From Rhodoferax bucti (lineage in GTDB: Bacteria > Pseudomonadota > Gammaproteobacteria > Burkholderiales > Burkholderiaceae_C), in NCBI RefSeq assembly GCF_005876985.1, contig NZ_VAHD01000005.1:119866-183865 (forward strand): 64,000 bases of DNA, in the 5' to 3' direction. Within the stretch, counting starts at the first letter, position 1. The number at the start of each line of letters is the position of its first letter. The position numbers and the translations under genes are program-made. A model generated the notes under the pieces. That model was not told the DNA's origin and did not search any database. It worked only from the letters and a program-made list of their open reading frames with translations. Shown one piece after another: positions 22,910-31,985 of the stretch.

Positions 22910-23566
22910 TTACTTCTTGGTTTTGGCGACTTCTTCTGCCACCAAAGACTCCAACTGAGCAGCACCAAAACTGGGCAAGCTCCTGCCATTCACAAAAAAC
23001 GTGGGCGTCTTAGTCACCTCCAGCGCGGTCAAGTCTTCAACATCCTGTGTGAGCGCTGCGACCACCGCAGAGGATTGGGCATCAAACAGGGCTTTATTGA
23101 GGTCTACGCCTACCCGGACAGCAGACTGATATGCAACGTACAAATTGGGTTCCCCATGGGATGCCCACAGAGGTTGGTCAGCCAAAACAGCATCCAGGAC
23201 TTCCCAGTACTTACCTTGGGCCTTGGATGCCTCCAGCATCTTGACCACGAGGTCTGAATTCCTATGAAACGGCGCATAGCGCAACACCAAACGCACGTCG
23301 TTGGGGTACTTTTTTAACAGCCCTTTGACGATGGGATAAAACTCCCGACAGGTTTCGCAGGCCGGGTCAAAGAACTCGACGATCGTGACTGGCGCATTGA
23401 CCGGCCCCGTGACTGGGGAATGCACGCGGACCAAACGCTGCGCCGCCTGGTTGACTTTGTCTTGCTGTGAGTTGTTAACCCGCTGCTGGTAGGAGTACAT
23501 ACCGAAGGCGAAGAAGCTCAGTACGACGGCCACCAAGACGGCGACAGTGATTTTTTTGGAATTCAT
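22910..23566 (-). CDS. DsbA-family thiol-disulfide oxidoreductase (CETC active site)
   Basis: A 218-residue membrane-anchored thioredoxin-fold protein with an N-terminal helix (about 6-24), the active site Cys70-Glu-Thr-Cys73 in FFDPACETCREF, and a cis-Pro in TKTPTFFVNG. The dipeptide ET replaces the PH of classical DsbA, which should change the redox potential. The start at 23566 overlaps the DsbB stop by 4 bp (ATGA); a longer upstream frame is only dsbB in another frame. With the DsbB-like neighbour it forms a dedicated disulfide relay. Confidence 0.88.
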   Translation of the reverse strand: MNSKKITVAVLVAVVLSFFAFGMYSYQQRVNNSQQDKVNQAAQRLVRVHSPVTGPVNAPVTIVEFFDPACETCREFYPIVKGLLKKYPNDVRLVLRYAPFHRNSDLVVKMLEASKAQGKYWEVLDAVLADQPLWASHGEPNLYVAYQSAVRVGVDLNKALFDAQSSAVVAALTQDVEDLTALEVTKTPTFFVNGRSLPSFGAAQLESLVAEEVAKTKK

Positions 23567-23979
23567 TTGGATGTTTTCTTGAGATAGTGAGTGAGCAAGA
23601 CCAAGATGGTCAGAAAGGCTGCGAGGGAAAGCCATGGGATCGGCAGTCCCCCGAGGATGGACAGTTCCTGGTTGGCACACGAGACGCCAGCACTGCAAGG
23701 AACCCAATGCCTGGGCACCAAGTCGGCAACGAGCAGGCAGTGGTAGGCAGCAAAGACGCTTCCGGCGGCGGCGAATGGCATCGCATAAACCGCACTACGA
23801 CGGTCATCAATGAAGCAACCCATGCCGAGGATGATGGCCATGGGGAACATCAGAATCCGTTGGTACCAACATAGGGTGCATGGCGTCATCAACATGACCT
23901 CTCCAATGAAGAGCGCCCCCAGCGTCGCTATGACAGATACCATCCAGGCCAGAACAAGTACACGCCATGGCGCCTTCAT
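23563..23979 (-). CDS. dsbB: DsbB-like disulfide bond formation protein
   Basis: A 138-residue four-helix membrane protein with the quinone-proximal pair CTLC (Cys34, Cys37) followed by WYQR and the periplasmic pair Cys95 and Cys101 in CSAGVSC. It is of the short BdbC type and reoxidises the DsbA-like partner encoded next. It overlaps lspA upstream and the DsbA-like gene downstream by 4 bp each. Confidence 0.88.
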   Translation of the reverse strand: MKAPWRVLVLAWMVSVIATLGALFIGEVMLMTPCTLCWYQRILMFPMAIILGMGCFIDDRRSAVYAMPFAAAGSVFAAYHCLLVADLVPRHWVPCSAGVSCANQELSILGGLPIPWLSLAAFLTILVLLTHYLKKTSK

Positions 23980-24500
23980 GCCCCAGTCTCCGGCAACTGG
24001 TTCTTGGATGTCGCTTGAAGCTGCAACTTGAGACTCAAAAGCAACCAGGCCAATACCGCAGCCACGACAAAGATGTCAGCGAGGTTGAAGGCCGGCCAAT
24101 GCAGCGCCCTCCAATGCAAATCCAGGTAGTCCACCACCGCACCCGACTGGATGCGATCGATGAGATTTCCACCCCCGCCGGCAACGACAAGCGCCCCTAC
24201 CTTGCGTTCAAAGGGATCAGTTCTGCGCATCAGCGAGGCAAATGTGACACCGATGACTACGACGACCCCAATGGCAATGAAGACGTACCGCGGCCAGCCA
24301 CCGGCATCCGCCAGGATGGAGAAGGCAGCCCCGGTGTTGAGGACGTGGACGAGGTTGAACCAGCTGGTGACTTCGATCCCAGATCCGAGGGCAATGGTGT
24401 TGGCAAAGTAGGTTTTGGCAAATTGATCTGCCGCTACCAATAACGCGACAAACAAGAGCCAAACCAGGCGCGGGTATCGGAATAGCCCGATTGAAGACAT
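23976..24500 (-). CDS. lspA: Signal peptidase II (LspA), second copy
   Basis: A 174-residue four-helix aspartic protease with GNLIDRIQSGAVVDYLDLHW (Asp124) and PAFNLAD (Asp142). It processes lipoproteins such as the SCO1-type protein in the same operon. It is the first gene of the run lspA, dsbB, dsbA-like, SCO1, L,D-transpeptidase, all with overlaps or short gaps. The 193 bp upstream to the next gene hold nothing recognisable. Confidence 0.9.
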   Translation of the reverse strand: MSSIGLFRYPRLVWLLFVALLVAADQFAKTYFANTIALGSGIEVTSWFNLVHVLNTGAAFSILADAGGWPRYVFIAIGVVVVIGVTFASLMRRTDPFERKVGALVVAGGGGNLIDRIQSGAVVDYLDLHWRALHWPAFNLADIFVVAAVLAWLLLSLKLQLQATSKNQLPETGA

Positions 24501-24693
24501 AGCAACGATTCCATGAATGTTGGTATTCCCAGCCTTGTGAGCTGGGCCAATGCATTCGGCGTGCCTGGATGGAAGTACGCCAACCAGCAGTGCAAGGAAG
24601 CACTGTGGGGGGGTATTGAATGCGCTTTGCGACGATCGCTAGCCGGTGCCAACAGGCGATCGACTAAGCACCGGAACGAAAGCTAACCCCCGG

Positions 24694-25056
24694 TTAAGAC
24701 CGGGAGAGCCACTGAGGGCGATCAGGAACTTTAAGCGGAGGAGAAACCAAAACAGCATCAGGGCTTGGTTCAATGCCCCCCATGCCGGGAAGCACGGTGT
24801 GGCCCAGTGCAGATGCCACGGCCAAGGAGCAACCCGCATGGCAGTTACCGCAGTCCAAATCAAAACCACTGGACTTGGTTTTGTCTGGCTGAGAGAGGTC
24901 TCCTAGCTGCGCTTGATGCTTGTGGCCATGGTGCCCAAGATGCTTGGTAGCTACACCTGTTTCGTGCTGACAATAACCAGCCGTTGCAGCCAAAGCGAAC
25001 TGCATCGGAATCACTACCAGCAAAAAAATAACAAGCCATTTGCGCACGGTCAACAT
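24694..25056 (-). CDS. CzcI-like small periplasmic protein
   Basis: A 120-residue exported protein with a signal peptide (MLTVRKWLVIFLLVVIPMQF to about residue 25), AGYCQHE, a His-rich patch (KHLGHHGHKHQ) and the Cys motif CGNCHAGC. This pattern is that of CzcI-type proteins that accompany cobalt-zinc-cadmium and copper efflux genes. The start at 25056 begins the signal peptide; a GTG ten codons earlier is possible. It is followed by no obvious partner; its nearest metal gene is copK upstream, beyond a terminator. Confidence 0.7.
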   Translation of the reverse strand: MLTVRKWLVIFLLVVIPMQFALAATAGYCQHETGVATKHLGHHGHKHQAQLGDLSQPDKTKSSGFDLDCGNCHAGCSLAVASALGHTVLPGMGGIEPSPDAVLVSPPLKVPDRPQWLSRS

Positions 25057-25123
25057 TGTAGTAGCTTCAAGTTTTGCGTGAACCACAAGGAATAGCGATC
25101 AGCAGCGGCGAGTACTTGGCCTG

Positions 25124-25150
25124 AATAAAAAAAGAGCCCCGAGGGGCTCT
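25124..25150 (-). terminator. Rho-independent terminator after copK
   Basis: The arms AGAGCCC and GGGCTCT form a strong hairpin (25133-25150). On the minus strand it is followed by a run of eight Ts (A run at 25125-25132). It ends leftward transcription from copK, 67 bp beyond its stop. Confidence 0.85.
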
Positions 25151-25216
25151 GAACTTGATTGCCAAAAACTGCTGTCAACATTTCGGCAGCATTTATTTTA
25201 GACTCTTGACGGCAAC

Positions 25217-25504
25217 TCACTTGACCGGACGACCATAGTGGTCGCGAATCACGGAAGCAAGCAGCGCCACTTCGTCACTGTTCATCGTGATCGTTGTCCC
25301 GTCGGCCGCAGTCATGGTTTCACCCACATTCATCCGGGTGGGACGACCGTACTTGTCCTCCATGGCCATCTTGCCGTTCTTGAACTGATGAACGACCGAA
25401 CCGTCCTTCAACGGGATCGATTTGTCGATGGCAATATCCATGGAGAAGGCGGAGGCAAAGGGAACGGCCAAGGCCAGAGCGATGACAGACTTGCGGATAG
25501 ACAT
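25217..25504 (-). CDS. copK: CopK-family periplasmic copper-binding protein
   Basis: A 95-residue precursor. The signal peptide covers about 1-21, and the mature protein has the CopK pattern IDKSIPLKDGSVVHQFKNGKM, then KYGRPTRMN and ADGTTITMNSDEV. Met46, Met48, Met58, Met64 and Met74 supply candidate Cu(I) ligands. CopK of Cupriavidus metallidurans binds Cu(I) and Cu(II) in the periplasm. The start at 25504 has AAGGAG in front; a longer frame to 25555 does not. A 7-bp hairpin (25533-25552) lies in its leader. Confidence 0.83.
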   Translation of the reverse strand: MSIRKSVIALALAVPFASAFSMDIAIDKSIPLKDGSVVHQFKNGKMAMEDKYGRPTRMNVGETMTAADGTTITMNSDEVALLASVIRDHYGRPVK

Positions 25505-25608
25505 GATTGAAACTCCTTCAATGTGAGTAAACCCCACGAGGTATTTCGTGGGCACGATGCAATCGCTGCACCGTTGACTCCAATGTAGAAATTTGCCCCC
25601 AACACAAG

Positions 25609-25637
25609 CATGACCTACGCATTACAAGTACGTCATG
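25609..25637. promoter_or_regulatory. Imperfect inverted repeat between copS and copK
   Basis: CATGACCTAC and its near complement GTACGTCATG (one mismatch) flank a 9-bp AT-rich centre. It sits about 105 bp before copK, where a regulator site for copper induction would be expected. It resembles only loosely the perfect palindrome at 27821-27840. Confidence 0.35.
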
Positions 25638-25674
25638 TTTTGGTCAAGCAATGCCGTGGTCTTGTCGGTCCGAA

Positions 25675-27087
25675 TCAGACCGGCACGTTTGTATTTGCTG
25701 TCAGGCCGCTGGCTTTGGGAAACCGTAATGTGAAGCGCGTCATGCCAGCCTCTGACGAGACCGTAATCCCACCACCATGTGCATCCATGATGGCGCGTGT
25801 GATGGCCAGGCCCAACCCCGCGCCATCACTCTCGGGATGGGTTCGAGATTTGTCCACCCGGAAAAAGCGGTCAAACAGACGCGGTTGCATGTCCGGGCTG
25901 ATGGTGTTCCCCGGATTGGTGATGCTTACCTCCGTCCAGTCATGCGTAGATTCAATGTGGATGGTGACCGTGGAGTCCGGCGAAGCGTGGCGTATCGCAT
26001 TGGAAAGCAGATTGCTCAGTGCGCGCCTCAGCATTAAACGGTCACCATTGATGGCACCATTGCCGTCCAGCTCCAGGCGAATGCCCTTGTCTGTGGCCAG
26101 TGCCTCATAGAAGTCGAACAAGGCTTGCGCCTCGACCTCCACCTCAACAGTCTCTTGGCTTGGCAGCGCCAATCCGTGCTCCGTTTTAGCGAGGAAGAGC
26201 ATGTCCGACACCATTCGGGCCAGACGTTGCAGCTCCTCTGAATTGGAGGCCAGTACGTCCTGATAGTCCTCGTTGCTTCTCTTTGTCGAAAGCGTGACTT
26301 GGGTTTCCGTCAGCAGATTGCTGATCGGCGTTCTGAGCTCATGTGCCAGATCTGACGAAAACTCGGAAAGACGACGAAAGTCCTCTTGCAGGCGGTCCAG
26401 CATGTCGTTCAAGGTGCTGGCCAGGTCCGCCATTTCTACCGGGACGGCCTCTACCGGCATGCGCTCTTCGAACTTGTTCGAGGTCACGGCTTGGGCACGC
26501 GTTCGCATGATCCGCAGTGGCGCCAACCCACGGTTTGCGGCAAGCCACCCCAGCAATCCGCTGAACAGTGTGGCGAGAGTCACATAAAACACCAACGTCG
26601 TCTGAAAATGGGCCTGGAAATGGTCGTGGGACTTGGTGTCCAAGGCTACCCACACGGCCAAAGGCTCATCCCGTTGGAAATCTGAGGCGATCAGCGTGCC
26701 TAAAGCGCGGTACTGATGCCCTGTGTCTTGCCAGTTCGATACGCTTTGCGTGCGCAAATCCCGCCCGATTTGGCTTGCGTACCTGTCAGGTATCTTGAGC
26801 GGGGCCGTCTCATACAAAATCTTCCCACTGGCCTGGACCGCAACGATGAGTCCTTCATGGCTGTGTAGTACGTCGTTCAGGCGATCCTCAAAATCCTTGC
26901 GCGACGTTGCCTTCGATGCGACTTCCTGGACGAGGTGGATTTTGTCCTCCAGAAGGCTGCGGTCCAGGTCCTCGAAGTGCTGATTCATCGCCAGCGAAGT
27001 CACCCCTCCCAGGCCCAGCAGAACGGTAGCTGATGCCAGTGTGTAGAACAGGGTTAGACGGGTGGTGAGTGAGAAGCGCTGCGTCAT
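25675..27087 (-). CDS. copS: Copper-sensing histidine kinase (CopS/CusS type)
   Basis: A 470-residue inner-membrane sensor kinase. Two membrane helices (about 12-33 and 164-184) enclose a periplasmic sensor of about 130 residues with several His residues. A HAMP segment follows, then the phosphoacceptor His249 in DLAHELRTP, the N box LLSNAIRHA and G boxes [18 protein letters not shown]. It belongs to the heavy-metal sensor kinase group. It overlaps copR by 4 bp (ATGA) and should phosphorylate CopR when periplasmic copper rises. Confidence 0.92.
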   Translation of the reverse strand: MTQRFSLTTRLTLFYTLASATVLLGLGGVTSLAMNQHFEDLDRSLLEDKIHLVQEVASKATSRKDFEDRLNDVLHSHEGLIVAVQASGKILYETAPLKIPDRYASQIGRDLRTQSVSNWQDTGHQYRALGTLIASDFQRDEPLAVWVALDTKSHDHFQAHFQTTLVFYVTLATLFSGLLGWLAANRGLAPLRIMRTRAQAVTSNKFEERMPVEAVPVEMADLASTLNDMLDRLQEDFRRLSEFSSDLAHELRTPISNLLTETQVTLSTKRSNEDYQDVLASNSEELQRLARMVSDMLFLAKTEHGLALPSQETVEVEVEAQALFDFYEALATDKGIRLELDGNGAINGDRLMLRRALSNLLSNAIRHASPDSTVTIHIESTHDWTEVSITNPGNTISPDMQPRLFDRFFRVDKSRTHPESDGAGLGLAITRAIMDAHGGGITVSSEAGMTRFTLRFPKASGLTANTNVPV

Positions 27088-27770
27088 GGCGTGGTCAGCG
27101 GATTTTCCAGAACATAGCCCATGCCGCGTACGGTTTGGAGCAGCTTGGGCTCGAACGCGTCGTCAATCTTGCTACGCAAACGCCGTACCGCCACTTCGAT
27201 CACATTGGTATCACTGTCAAAGTTCATGTCCCAGACCTGCGAGGCGATGAGGGAGCGTGGCAAAACCTCACCTTGCCGACGCATCAATAGCTCCAGCAAA
27301 CCGAACTCCTTGGAGGTCAAATCGATGCGTTTTCCCGCACGTGTCACACGACGACGCAGCAAGTCCAGCTCCAGATCAGCCACTTTCAGTGAGGTGGCTT
27401 CGACACCGGACTTGCCGCGCCGCAAGATGGTGCGAACACGGGCGAGTAGCTCTGCAAAGGAAAACGGCTTGACCAGGTAGTCGTCAGCGCCCAACTCCAG
27501 ACCTTTGATCCGGTCCTCCACCTGGTCTCTGGCTGTCAAAAACAGCACCGGAACTTCATTACCTTTGCGACGCAGATTGCGCATCACCTCCCAGCCATCC
27601 ATGCCGGGGAGCATCACGTCAAGAATGATGAGATCGTGCTCACCTTCGAGGGCAGCGTGCAATCCGTCGTTTCCGTTGTGGAGCAAGTCCACGATAAAGC
27701 TGGCCTCCTTGAGGCCTTGGCGCAAGTATTCGCCCGTCTTGGGCTCATCTTCAATGATCAGTATCTTCAC
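27084..27770 (-). CDS. copR: OmpR-family copper response regulator (CopR/CusR type)
   Basis: A 228-residue response regulator with a receiver domain (acidic pocket at residues 8-9, phosphorylated Asp51 in [10 protein letters not shown], Lys in DYLVKPF) and a C-terminal winged helix ([23 protein letters not shown]). It is divergent from the structural copper genes at 27911, and a perfect 20-bp palindrome between them is its likely binding site. Confidence 0.92.
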   Translation of the reverse strand: MKILIIEDEPKTGEYLRQGLKEASFIVDLLHNGNDGLHAALEGEHDLIILDVMLPGMDGWEVMRNLRRKGNEVPVLFLTARDQVEDRIKGLELGADDYLVKPFSFAELLARVRTILRRGKSGVEATSLKVADLELDLLRRRVTRAGKRIDLTSKEFGLLELLMRRQGEVLPRSLIASQVWDMNFDSDTNVIEVAVRRLRSKIDDAFEPKLLQTVRGMGYVLENPLTTP

Positions 27771-27820
27771 AGTCGGTGTCCTTTTCCCGAGTGTGCACCG
27801 ACGGGCCTAGTCACTGCCAA

Positions 27821-27840
27821 AGATTACAAATTTGTAATCT
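27821..27840. promoter_or_regulatory. Cop box: 20-bp perfect palindrome, probable CopR site
   Basis: AGATTACAAATTTGTAATCT is self-complementary over 20 bp. CopR/CusR-type regulators bind palindromes of the form TTACA-N-TGTAA/ATGACA-N-TGTCAT. It lies 50 bp from copR and 70 bp from the divergent gene at 27911, so it can serve both. Confidence 0.8.
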
Positions 27841-27910
27841 GAACGACAGGTTGGCGTTGGGACTGCCTCGATAGAGTTCAGCCAGTTTCACACAACCCCA
27901 AAGGACTCTC

Positions 27911-29017
27911 ATGCACCGTGTTCCGAACCAGCGACGCAAACCGCTACGGTTGGCAACGCTCGCTTTGTGCGCACTGGCTGGTGTTGCATCCGCCCAGCCA
28001 ACCACCCAGGAGCCTGTGGAGCAAGGCTCCACGGATTGGCGTAAAGCCAACGAAGCGGTCTCCCAATTCAAGCGGGGGCATGCCGATGTCCTCAAGTGGG
28101 AGCAAGCCAACGACACCGCATCCAAGGACGCTCCCGCGGTAGCGCCTGACTTTTGGCTCAAGACGGCCGATGCCGCTGTTCGACAAGCATGGCGTGCACG
28201 CCCTGAACTTGGATCTTCCCTGTCCCAACTGGGCGCTGCCAACCAAGAGCATATTGCCCAAGGGCGCTGGTTGGAGGTCGATCCTGCCGTACGCCGCCAC
28301 GTGGACGAATTTGACGCGATTCTCGACACCGCAGTGGACGCGCGCAAAGCCTGGTGGGGGGCCGTGGCCGCCCAAGCCAGCTTGAAGTCGCAGCGCGACA
28401 TGCAAGAAGCGTCTGGCGCTGCTGCTGAACTGGCCCGTCGTATGGCGCGCGTCGGCAATTGGAGCCGCATGGAACAGGCCCAGTCGCAGTCGAGGCTGGG
28501 TGGCGTCAAGCTGCAAACCCTGAAGGCAGAGGCTGAAGCCAAGCAGGCCCACATTGCCTTGCTCAAAGCCCTCCGACTGCAGGGAACGGCATCGAGCGTG
28601 GGCTTGCCGGATGGTTTGCCAGACGTAAGCGCGCCAATGATCACCGCAGACGCCATTCAAAAAGGGCTGAAGGCCCTGCGTCCCGTGCTCCCGCGTGCCG
28701 AGGGCATGCGCGTTCAAGCAACCGCAAAGCAGGCTTTTGACATCTATGAGGCCAGCTACGCAGCTGCCCGTCTGTCGCAAGAAGAGCAGACATTGCGCCA
28801 GTTCGTCTACGACGAAACCGTGCTTCGGTACAACGGAATGTTGCTCAGTGTCTGGGATCTCCTGGCAGAGACCGGTGCCCAGCTGCAGGCCAATGTGTCC
28901 GCGATCAATGCCAAGCGCGACCTCCTGATTGCCGAAGCTGATTTGCAACTGGTTTTGCAAGGCGGAGCCCCGGCCAGCTTCGTGGGCGTGGGCTCTGGCG
29001 CCACGGCTGAGAAATAA
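27911..29017 (+). CDS. TolC-like periplasmic/outer-membrane protein of copper operon
   Basis: A 368-residue protein with a signal peptide (about 1-28, ALAGVASAQ) and long helical stretches with the heptad and Ala/Gln-rich character of TolC-family proteins (KQAFDIYEASYAAARLSQEE, LRYNGMLLSVWDLLAETGAQ near the C-terminus, each under the helical hairpin pattern). It is shorter than CusC-type channels (about 450 residues) and lacks a lipobox. It is the first gene of the unit that continues with a multicopper oxidase 12 bp later. A complete efflux channel is uncertain; a related copper-cluster protein of unknown function is the safer call. Confidence 0.65.
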   Translation: MHRVPNQRRKPLRLATLALCALAGVASAQPTTQEPVEQGSTDWRKANEAVSQFKRGHADVLKWEQANDTASKDAPAVAPDFWLKTADAAVRQAWRARPELGSSLSQLGAANQEHIAQGRWLEVDPAVRRHVDEFDAILDTAVDARKAWWGAVAAQASLKSQRDMQEASGAAAELARRMARVGNWSRMEQAQSQSRLGGVKLQTLKAEAEAKQAHIALLKALRLQGTASSVGLPDGLPDVSAPMITADAIQKGLKALRPVLPRAEGMRVQATAKQAFDIYEASYAAARLSQEEQTLRQFVYDETVLRYNGMLLSVWDLLAETGAQLQANVSAINAKRDLLIAEADLQLVLQGGAPASFVGVGSGATAEK

Positions 29018-29029
29018 CTAGGAAACACC

Positions 29030-30442
29030 ATGGATCAAACCAATTCCCGTCGCCGATTTTTTGCAGGTGCTGCTACTGCTGTAGCGGGTATGGCGGTGGC
29101 TCGCTCTGCGCTGGCCACCTTGCCGGAACCGGTCATTCAGACTTCCGTGAATACAGCGCCACCGCTCATTCCTACGACCGGGCGTCCCTACAACCCTGTT
29201 GTGACTCTGAATGGCTGGACGCTGCCATGGCGTATGAACAACGGCGTCAAGGAGTTTCACTTGGTCGCCGAGCCCGTTGAACGGGAAGTCTCACCCGGCT
29301 TCAAAGTCAATATGTGGGGCTACAACGGCCAAAGCCCAGGTCCCACCATCGAGGTGGTGGAAGGCGACCGGGTACGAATCTTCGTCACCAACAAGCTTCC
29401 TGAGCACACAACCATCCACTGGCACGGTCAGCGACTGCCCAGCGGCATGGACGGTGTGGGTGGCCTCAACCAAAAGGCTATTCCCGTTGGCAAGACCTAT
29501 ATGTACGAGTTTGTCGCGCGCCGGCCGGGGACATTCATGTACCACCCGCACGCCGACGAAATGGTGCAAATGGCCATGGGCATGATGGGCTTCTGGGTCA
29601 CGCATCCCAAGGAAAAACACCCCCATATCAGTGATGTGGATCGGGACTTCTGCTTCCTGCTGAACGCCTTTGACGTGGAAGCTGGGACCAAGACGCCCAA
29701 GATCAACACGATGACCGACTTCAACATCTGGTCTTGGAACAGCCGCGTATTCCCGGGCATCGACACCCTCAATGTGCGCCACAACGACCGGGTCCGCATC
29801 CGCGTGGGAAACCTGACGATGACCAACCACCCCATCCACGTCCATGGACACGAGTTCCTGGTGACCGGTACCGATGGCGGGCCCACACCGCCGTCCTCTC
29901 GCTGGTACGAAGTCACCACCGATGTGGCGGTGGGGCAAATGCGCCAGATTGAGTTTGTTGCGGACGAGGAAGGCGACTGGGCCATGCATTGCCACAAGAG
30001 CCACCACACCATGAACGCCATGGGGCATACCGTGCCCACCATGGTGGGGGTGGACCACCGGGGATTGATCAAGAAGATCCAGAAAGTCACGCCCGATTAC
30101 ATGCTCATGGGCGAGCGCGGTATGGCCGACATGGGCGAAATGGAAATGCCTATTCCAGAAAACACTGCCCCCATGATGACCGGGCAAGCCCAGTTTGGTC
30201 CCGTCGAAATGGGTGGCATGTTCACTGTGCTCAAGGTGCGCAAGGACCAAAAGCCGGGGGACTACAGCGACCCGGGCCCGTACCAATTCCCTGCGGGCAC
30301 TGTGGCCCAGGAATTTACGGGTGTGCTCCCTGAACCTGCGCGGCTGCGCTCAGAAATCGCCTCGGGCAAGCCCGCGAACGACAAACCAACCCCCACCACC
30401 GTACTGAATGCGCGCAAACCGTCGTCGCACTCCGGTCACTGA
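29030..30442 (+). CDS. Multicopper oxidase, Tat-exported
   Basis: A 470-residue protein with a Tat signal (SRRRFFAGAA) and all copper motifs: HWHG (130-133), HPH (172-174), HPIHVHG (267-273) and HCHKSHH (320-326). The spacing between the first and last motif is short for a three-domain laccase. The last 140 residues are Met-rich (MGERGMADMGEMEMP) and may bind Cu(I). It probably oxidises periplasmic Cu(I) to less toxic Cu(II). It lies between the TolC-like gene and a cupredoxin gene and is not a close copy of the oxidase at 33646. Confidence 0.9.
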   Translation: MDQTNSRRRFFAGAATAVAGMAVARSALATLPEPVIQTSVNTAPPLIPTTGRPYNPVVTLNGWTLPWRMNNGVKEFHLVAEPVEREVSPGFKVNMWGYNGQSPGPTIEVVEGDRVRIFVTNKLPEHTTIHWHGQRLPSGMDGVGGLNQKAIPVGKTYMYEFVARRPGTFMYHPHADEMVQMAMGMMGFWVTHPKEKHPHISDVDRDFCFLLNAFDVEAGTKTPKINTMTDFNIWSWNSRVFPGIDTLNVRHNDRVRIRVGNLTMTNHPIHVHGHEFLVTGTDGGPTPPSSRWYEVTTDVAVGQMRQIEFVADEEGDWAMHCHKSHHTMNAMGHTVPTMVGVDHRGLIKKIQKVTPDYMLMGERGMADMGEMEMPIPENTAPMMTGQAQFGPVEMGGMFTVLKVRKDQKPGDYSDPGPYQFPAGTVAQEFTGVLPEPARLRSEIASGKPANDKPTPTTVLNARKPSSHSGH

Positions 30443-30480
30443 TCTTGTACACCACTGTTTTTTAACCCAAGGAACCCACC

Positions 30481-30966
30481 ATGAAGTTTGCAAAATTCGT
30501 CTCTTCCATCATCGCTGTCGCCAGCATTGCGGCTATTTCCACTGGAGCCCTGGCCAGCGGCAATCACGCCGGCGGCCATGATGAAGAGTCCGCCATCGGA
30601 AAAGCTGGCGTTGCCGCCAAGGCCACTCGCACAGTGACCGTGGAGATGGCTGACAACATGCGCTACACCCCCTCTGAGATCCAGGTCAAGAAGGGTGAGA
30701 CGATCCGCTTTGTGGTGAAGAACGTGGGCAAGGTCCGGCACGAGCTGAGCCTGGGCACCGAGAAAGAGCTGCTGGAACACTTGGAACAAATGAAGAAGTT
30801 CCCCGGCATGGAACACGATGAGCCCAGCAAGATCACGCTGGACTCCGGCAAACAAGGTGAAATCGTCTGGCAATTCACCAAAGCAGGAACCGTCAACTTC
30901 GCCTGTTTGATGCCCGGTCACTATGAGGCCGGCATGAAAGGTCAAGTGAAGGTCGGTGCCAAGTAA
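30481..30966 (+). CDS. Cupredoxin (plastocyanin/azurin-like) copper protein
   Basis: A 161-residue exported protein with a signal peptide (1-25). Type 1 copper ligands are visible: His87 in KVRHEL, then Cys142, His147 and Met152 in ACLMPGHYEAGM. A His-rich segment (NHAGGHDEE) precedes the fold. It may carry electrons to the neighbouring oxidase or store copper. It starts 38 bp after the oxidase gene with AAGGAA upstream. Confidence 0.88.
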   Translation: MKFAKFVSSIIAVASIAAISTGALASGNHAGGHDEESAIGKAGVAAKATRTVTVEMADNMRYTPSEIQVKKGETIRFVVKNVGKVRHELSLGTEKELLEHLEQMKKFPGMEHDEPSKITLDSGKQGEIVWQFTKAGTVNFACLMPGHYEAGMKGQVKVGAK

Positions 30967-31019
30967 GCCGTACAGCTACTTCTAAAAATTTCGTTCTCTT
31001 AAGTACAGGATTTTTCAAT

Positions 31020-31361
31020 ATGAAACCCATCAAACGCGCTCTTACAGCTATCGCCGTCGTCGCGGCGACCATGGTCGGCGTGCCTAGCATTGCCAACGCA
31101 CAGATGGACCATTCCAAAATGGATGCAACGCAGATGGCATCCATGACGGACGGTGAAGTCCGCAAAGTTGACAAGGAAGCTGGCAAGGTCACCATCAAGC
31201 ATGGAGACATCAAAAACCTGGACATGCCCGGTATGACCATGATTTTTACGGCAAAGGACAAAGCAATGTTGGACAAGGTGCAAGCCGGTGACAAGGTGAA
31301 GTTTGCCGTGATCAACGACGGCGGCAAGCTGGTGGTCACCGAGATCCAACCCGTCAAGTAA
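31020..31361 (+). CDS. cusF: CusF-like periplasmic copper chaperone
   Basis: A 113-residue exported protein. After a signal peptide (1-27) and a Met/His linker (MDHSKMDATQM) comes a CusF barrel. His61, Met72 and Met74 match the E. coli CusF ligands His36, Met47 and Met49. The position of the cation-pi Trp44 is Met69 here (NLDMPGMTM), so copper may be held by four ligands. It ends the operon: a strong terminator follows at 31402. Confidence 0.85.
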   Translation: MKPIKRALTAIAVVAATMVGVPSIANAQMDHSKMDATQMASMTDGEVRKVDKEAGKVTIKHGDIKNLDMPGMTMIFTAKDKAMLDKVQAGDKVKFAVINDGGKLVVTEIQPVK

Positions 31362-31401
31362 GACTACCTGTACGCAAGTGAGGCTTGCAGGCAGTTTCCG
31401 G

Positions 31402-31436
31402 AAATAACAAGGCGCCGTTATGGCGCCTTGTTATTT
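31402..31436 (+). terminator. Strong hairpin terminator after cusF-like gene
   Basis: Fifteen-base perfect arms (AAATAACAAGGCGCC and its complement) with a 5-base loop GTTAT. The symmetry with A and T ends makes it work in both directions. It closes the 27911-31361 operon. Confidence 0.85.
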
Positions 31437-31484
31437 GTCAAAGCGGAAATGGTGTTTTGTCGTCAAACTACAAAGGAGCAAACC

Positions 31485-31958
31485 ATGGGCACTCAATTCA
31501 AGACCAGACTACAACGCCGAATGCTGCTCGGATCTGTGCTGATACTGGCACTGCCTTGTGTACATGCCGCCAGCCATGGCGCCTCTATTGAGGTGTGGAA
31601 AGACCCCAACTGTGGATGCTGCAAGGACTGGGTGACGCACCTGGAGAAATCCGGCTTCACAGTGAAGGTCAACCAAAACGGCAACGATGTGGTCCGCGAG
31701 CGCTTGGGCATGCCACGGCAATTGGGATCCTGCCATACTGCTGTGGTCGGTGGATATGTCATTGAAGGACATGTGCCGGCGAATGACATCAAGCGGCTGC
31801 TTAAGGAGAAGCCCGCAGCCCTCGGTTTGTCGGTACCGGGTATGCCGGTGGGCTCGCCCGGTATGGACGGGGCGTTCTACGGCGGACGCAAAGATGCCTA
31901 TGACGTCCTGCTGGTAGCCAAGGATGGCAGCTCGCGCATCTTTCAGGGTTATCGCTGA
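31485..31958 (+). CDS. DUF411 metal-binding protein (CopG-like)
   Basis: A 157-residue exported protein with a Tat/Sec-like start (RLQRRMLLGSVLILALP) and the DUF411 core: VWKDPNCGCCKDWVTHL with the CxCC site, RLGMPRQLGSCHTAVVGGYVIEGHVPA over several segments, and LLKEKPAALGLSVPGMP. The start at 31485 is preceded by AAAGGAG; a longer frame from 31428 starts in the terminator. The family is found in copper and silver clusters and probably binds Cu(I) in the periplasm. Confidence 0.83.
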   Translation: MGTQFKTRLQRRMLLGSVLILALPCVHAASHGASIEVWKDPNCGCCKDWVTHLEKSGFTVKVNQNGNDVVRERLGMPRQLGSCHTAVVGGYVIEGHVPANDIKRLLKEKPAALGLSVPGMPVGSPGMDGAFYGGRKDAYDVLLVAKDGSSRIFQGYR

Positions 31959-31985
31959 CTTGGAAAGTTCGTCTATACGGTGCTC

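Noticed and set aside
29291..30286. Minus-strand 331-codon frame
   Set aside because: Antisense to the multicopper oxidase; His/Val-rich shadow of Met and His codons, no ribosome site.
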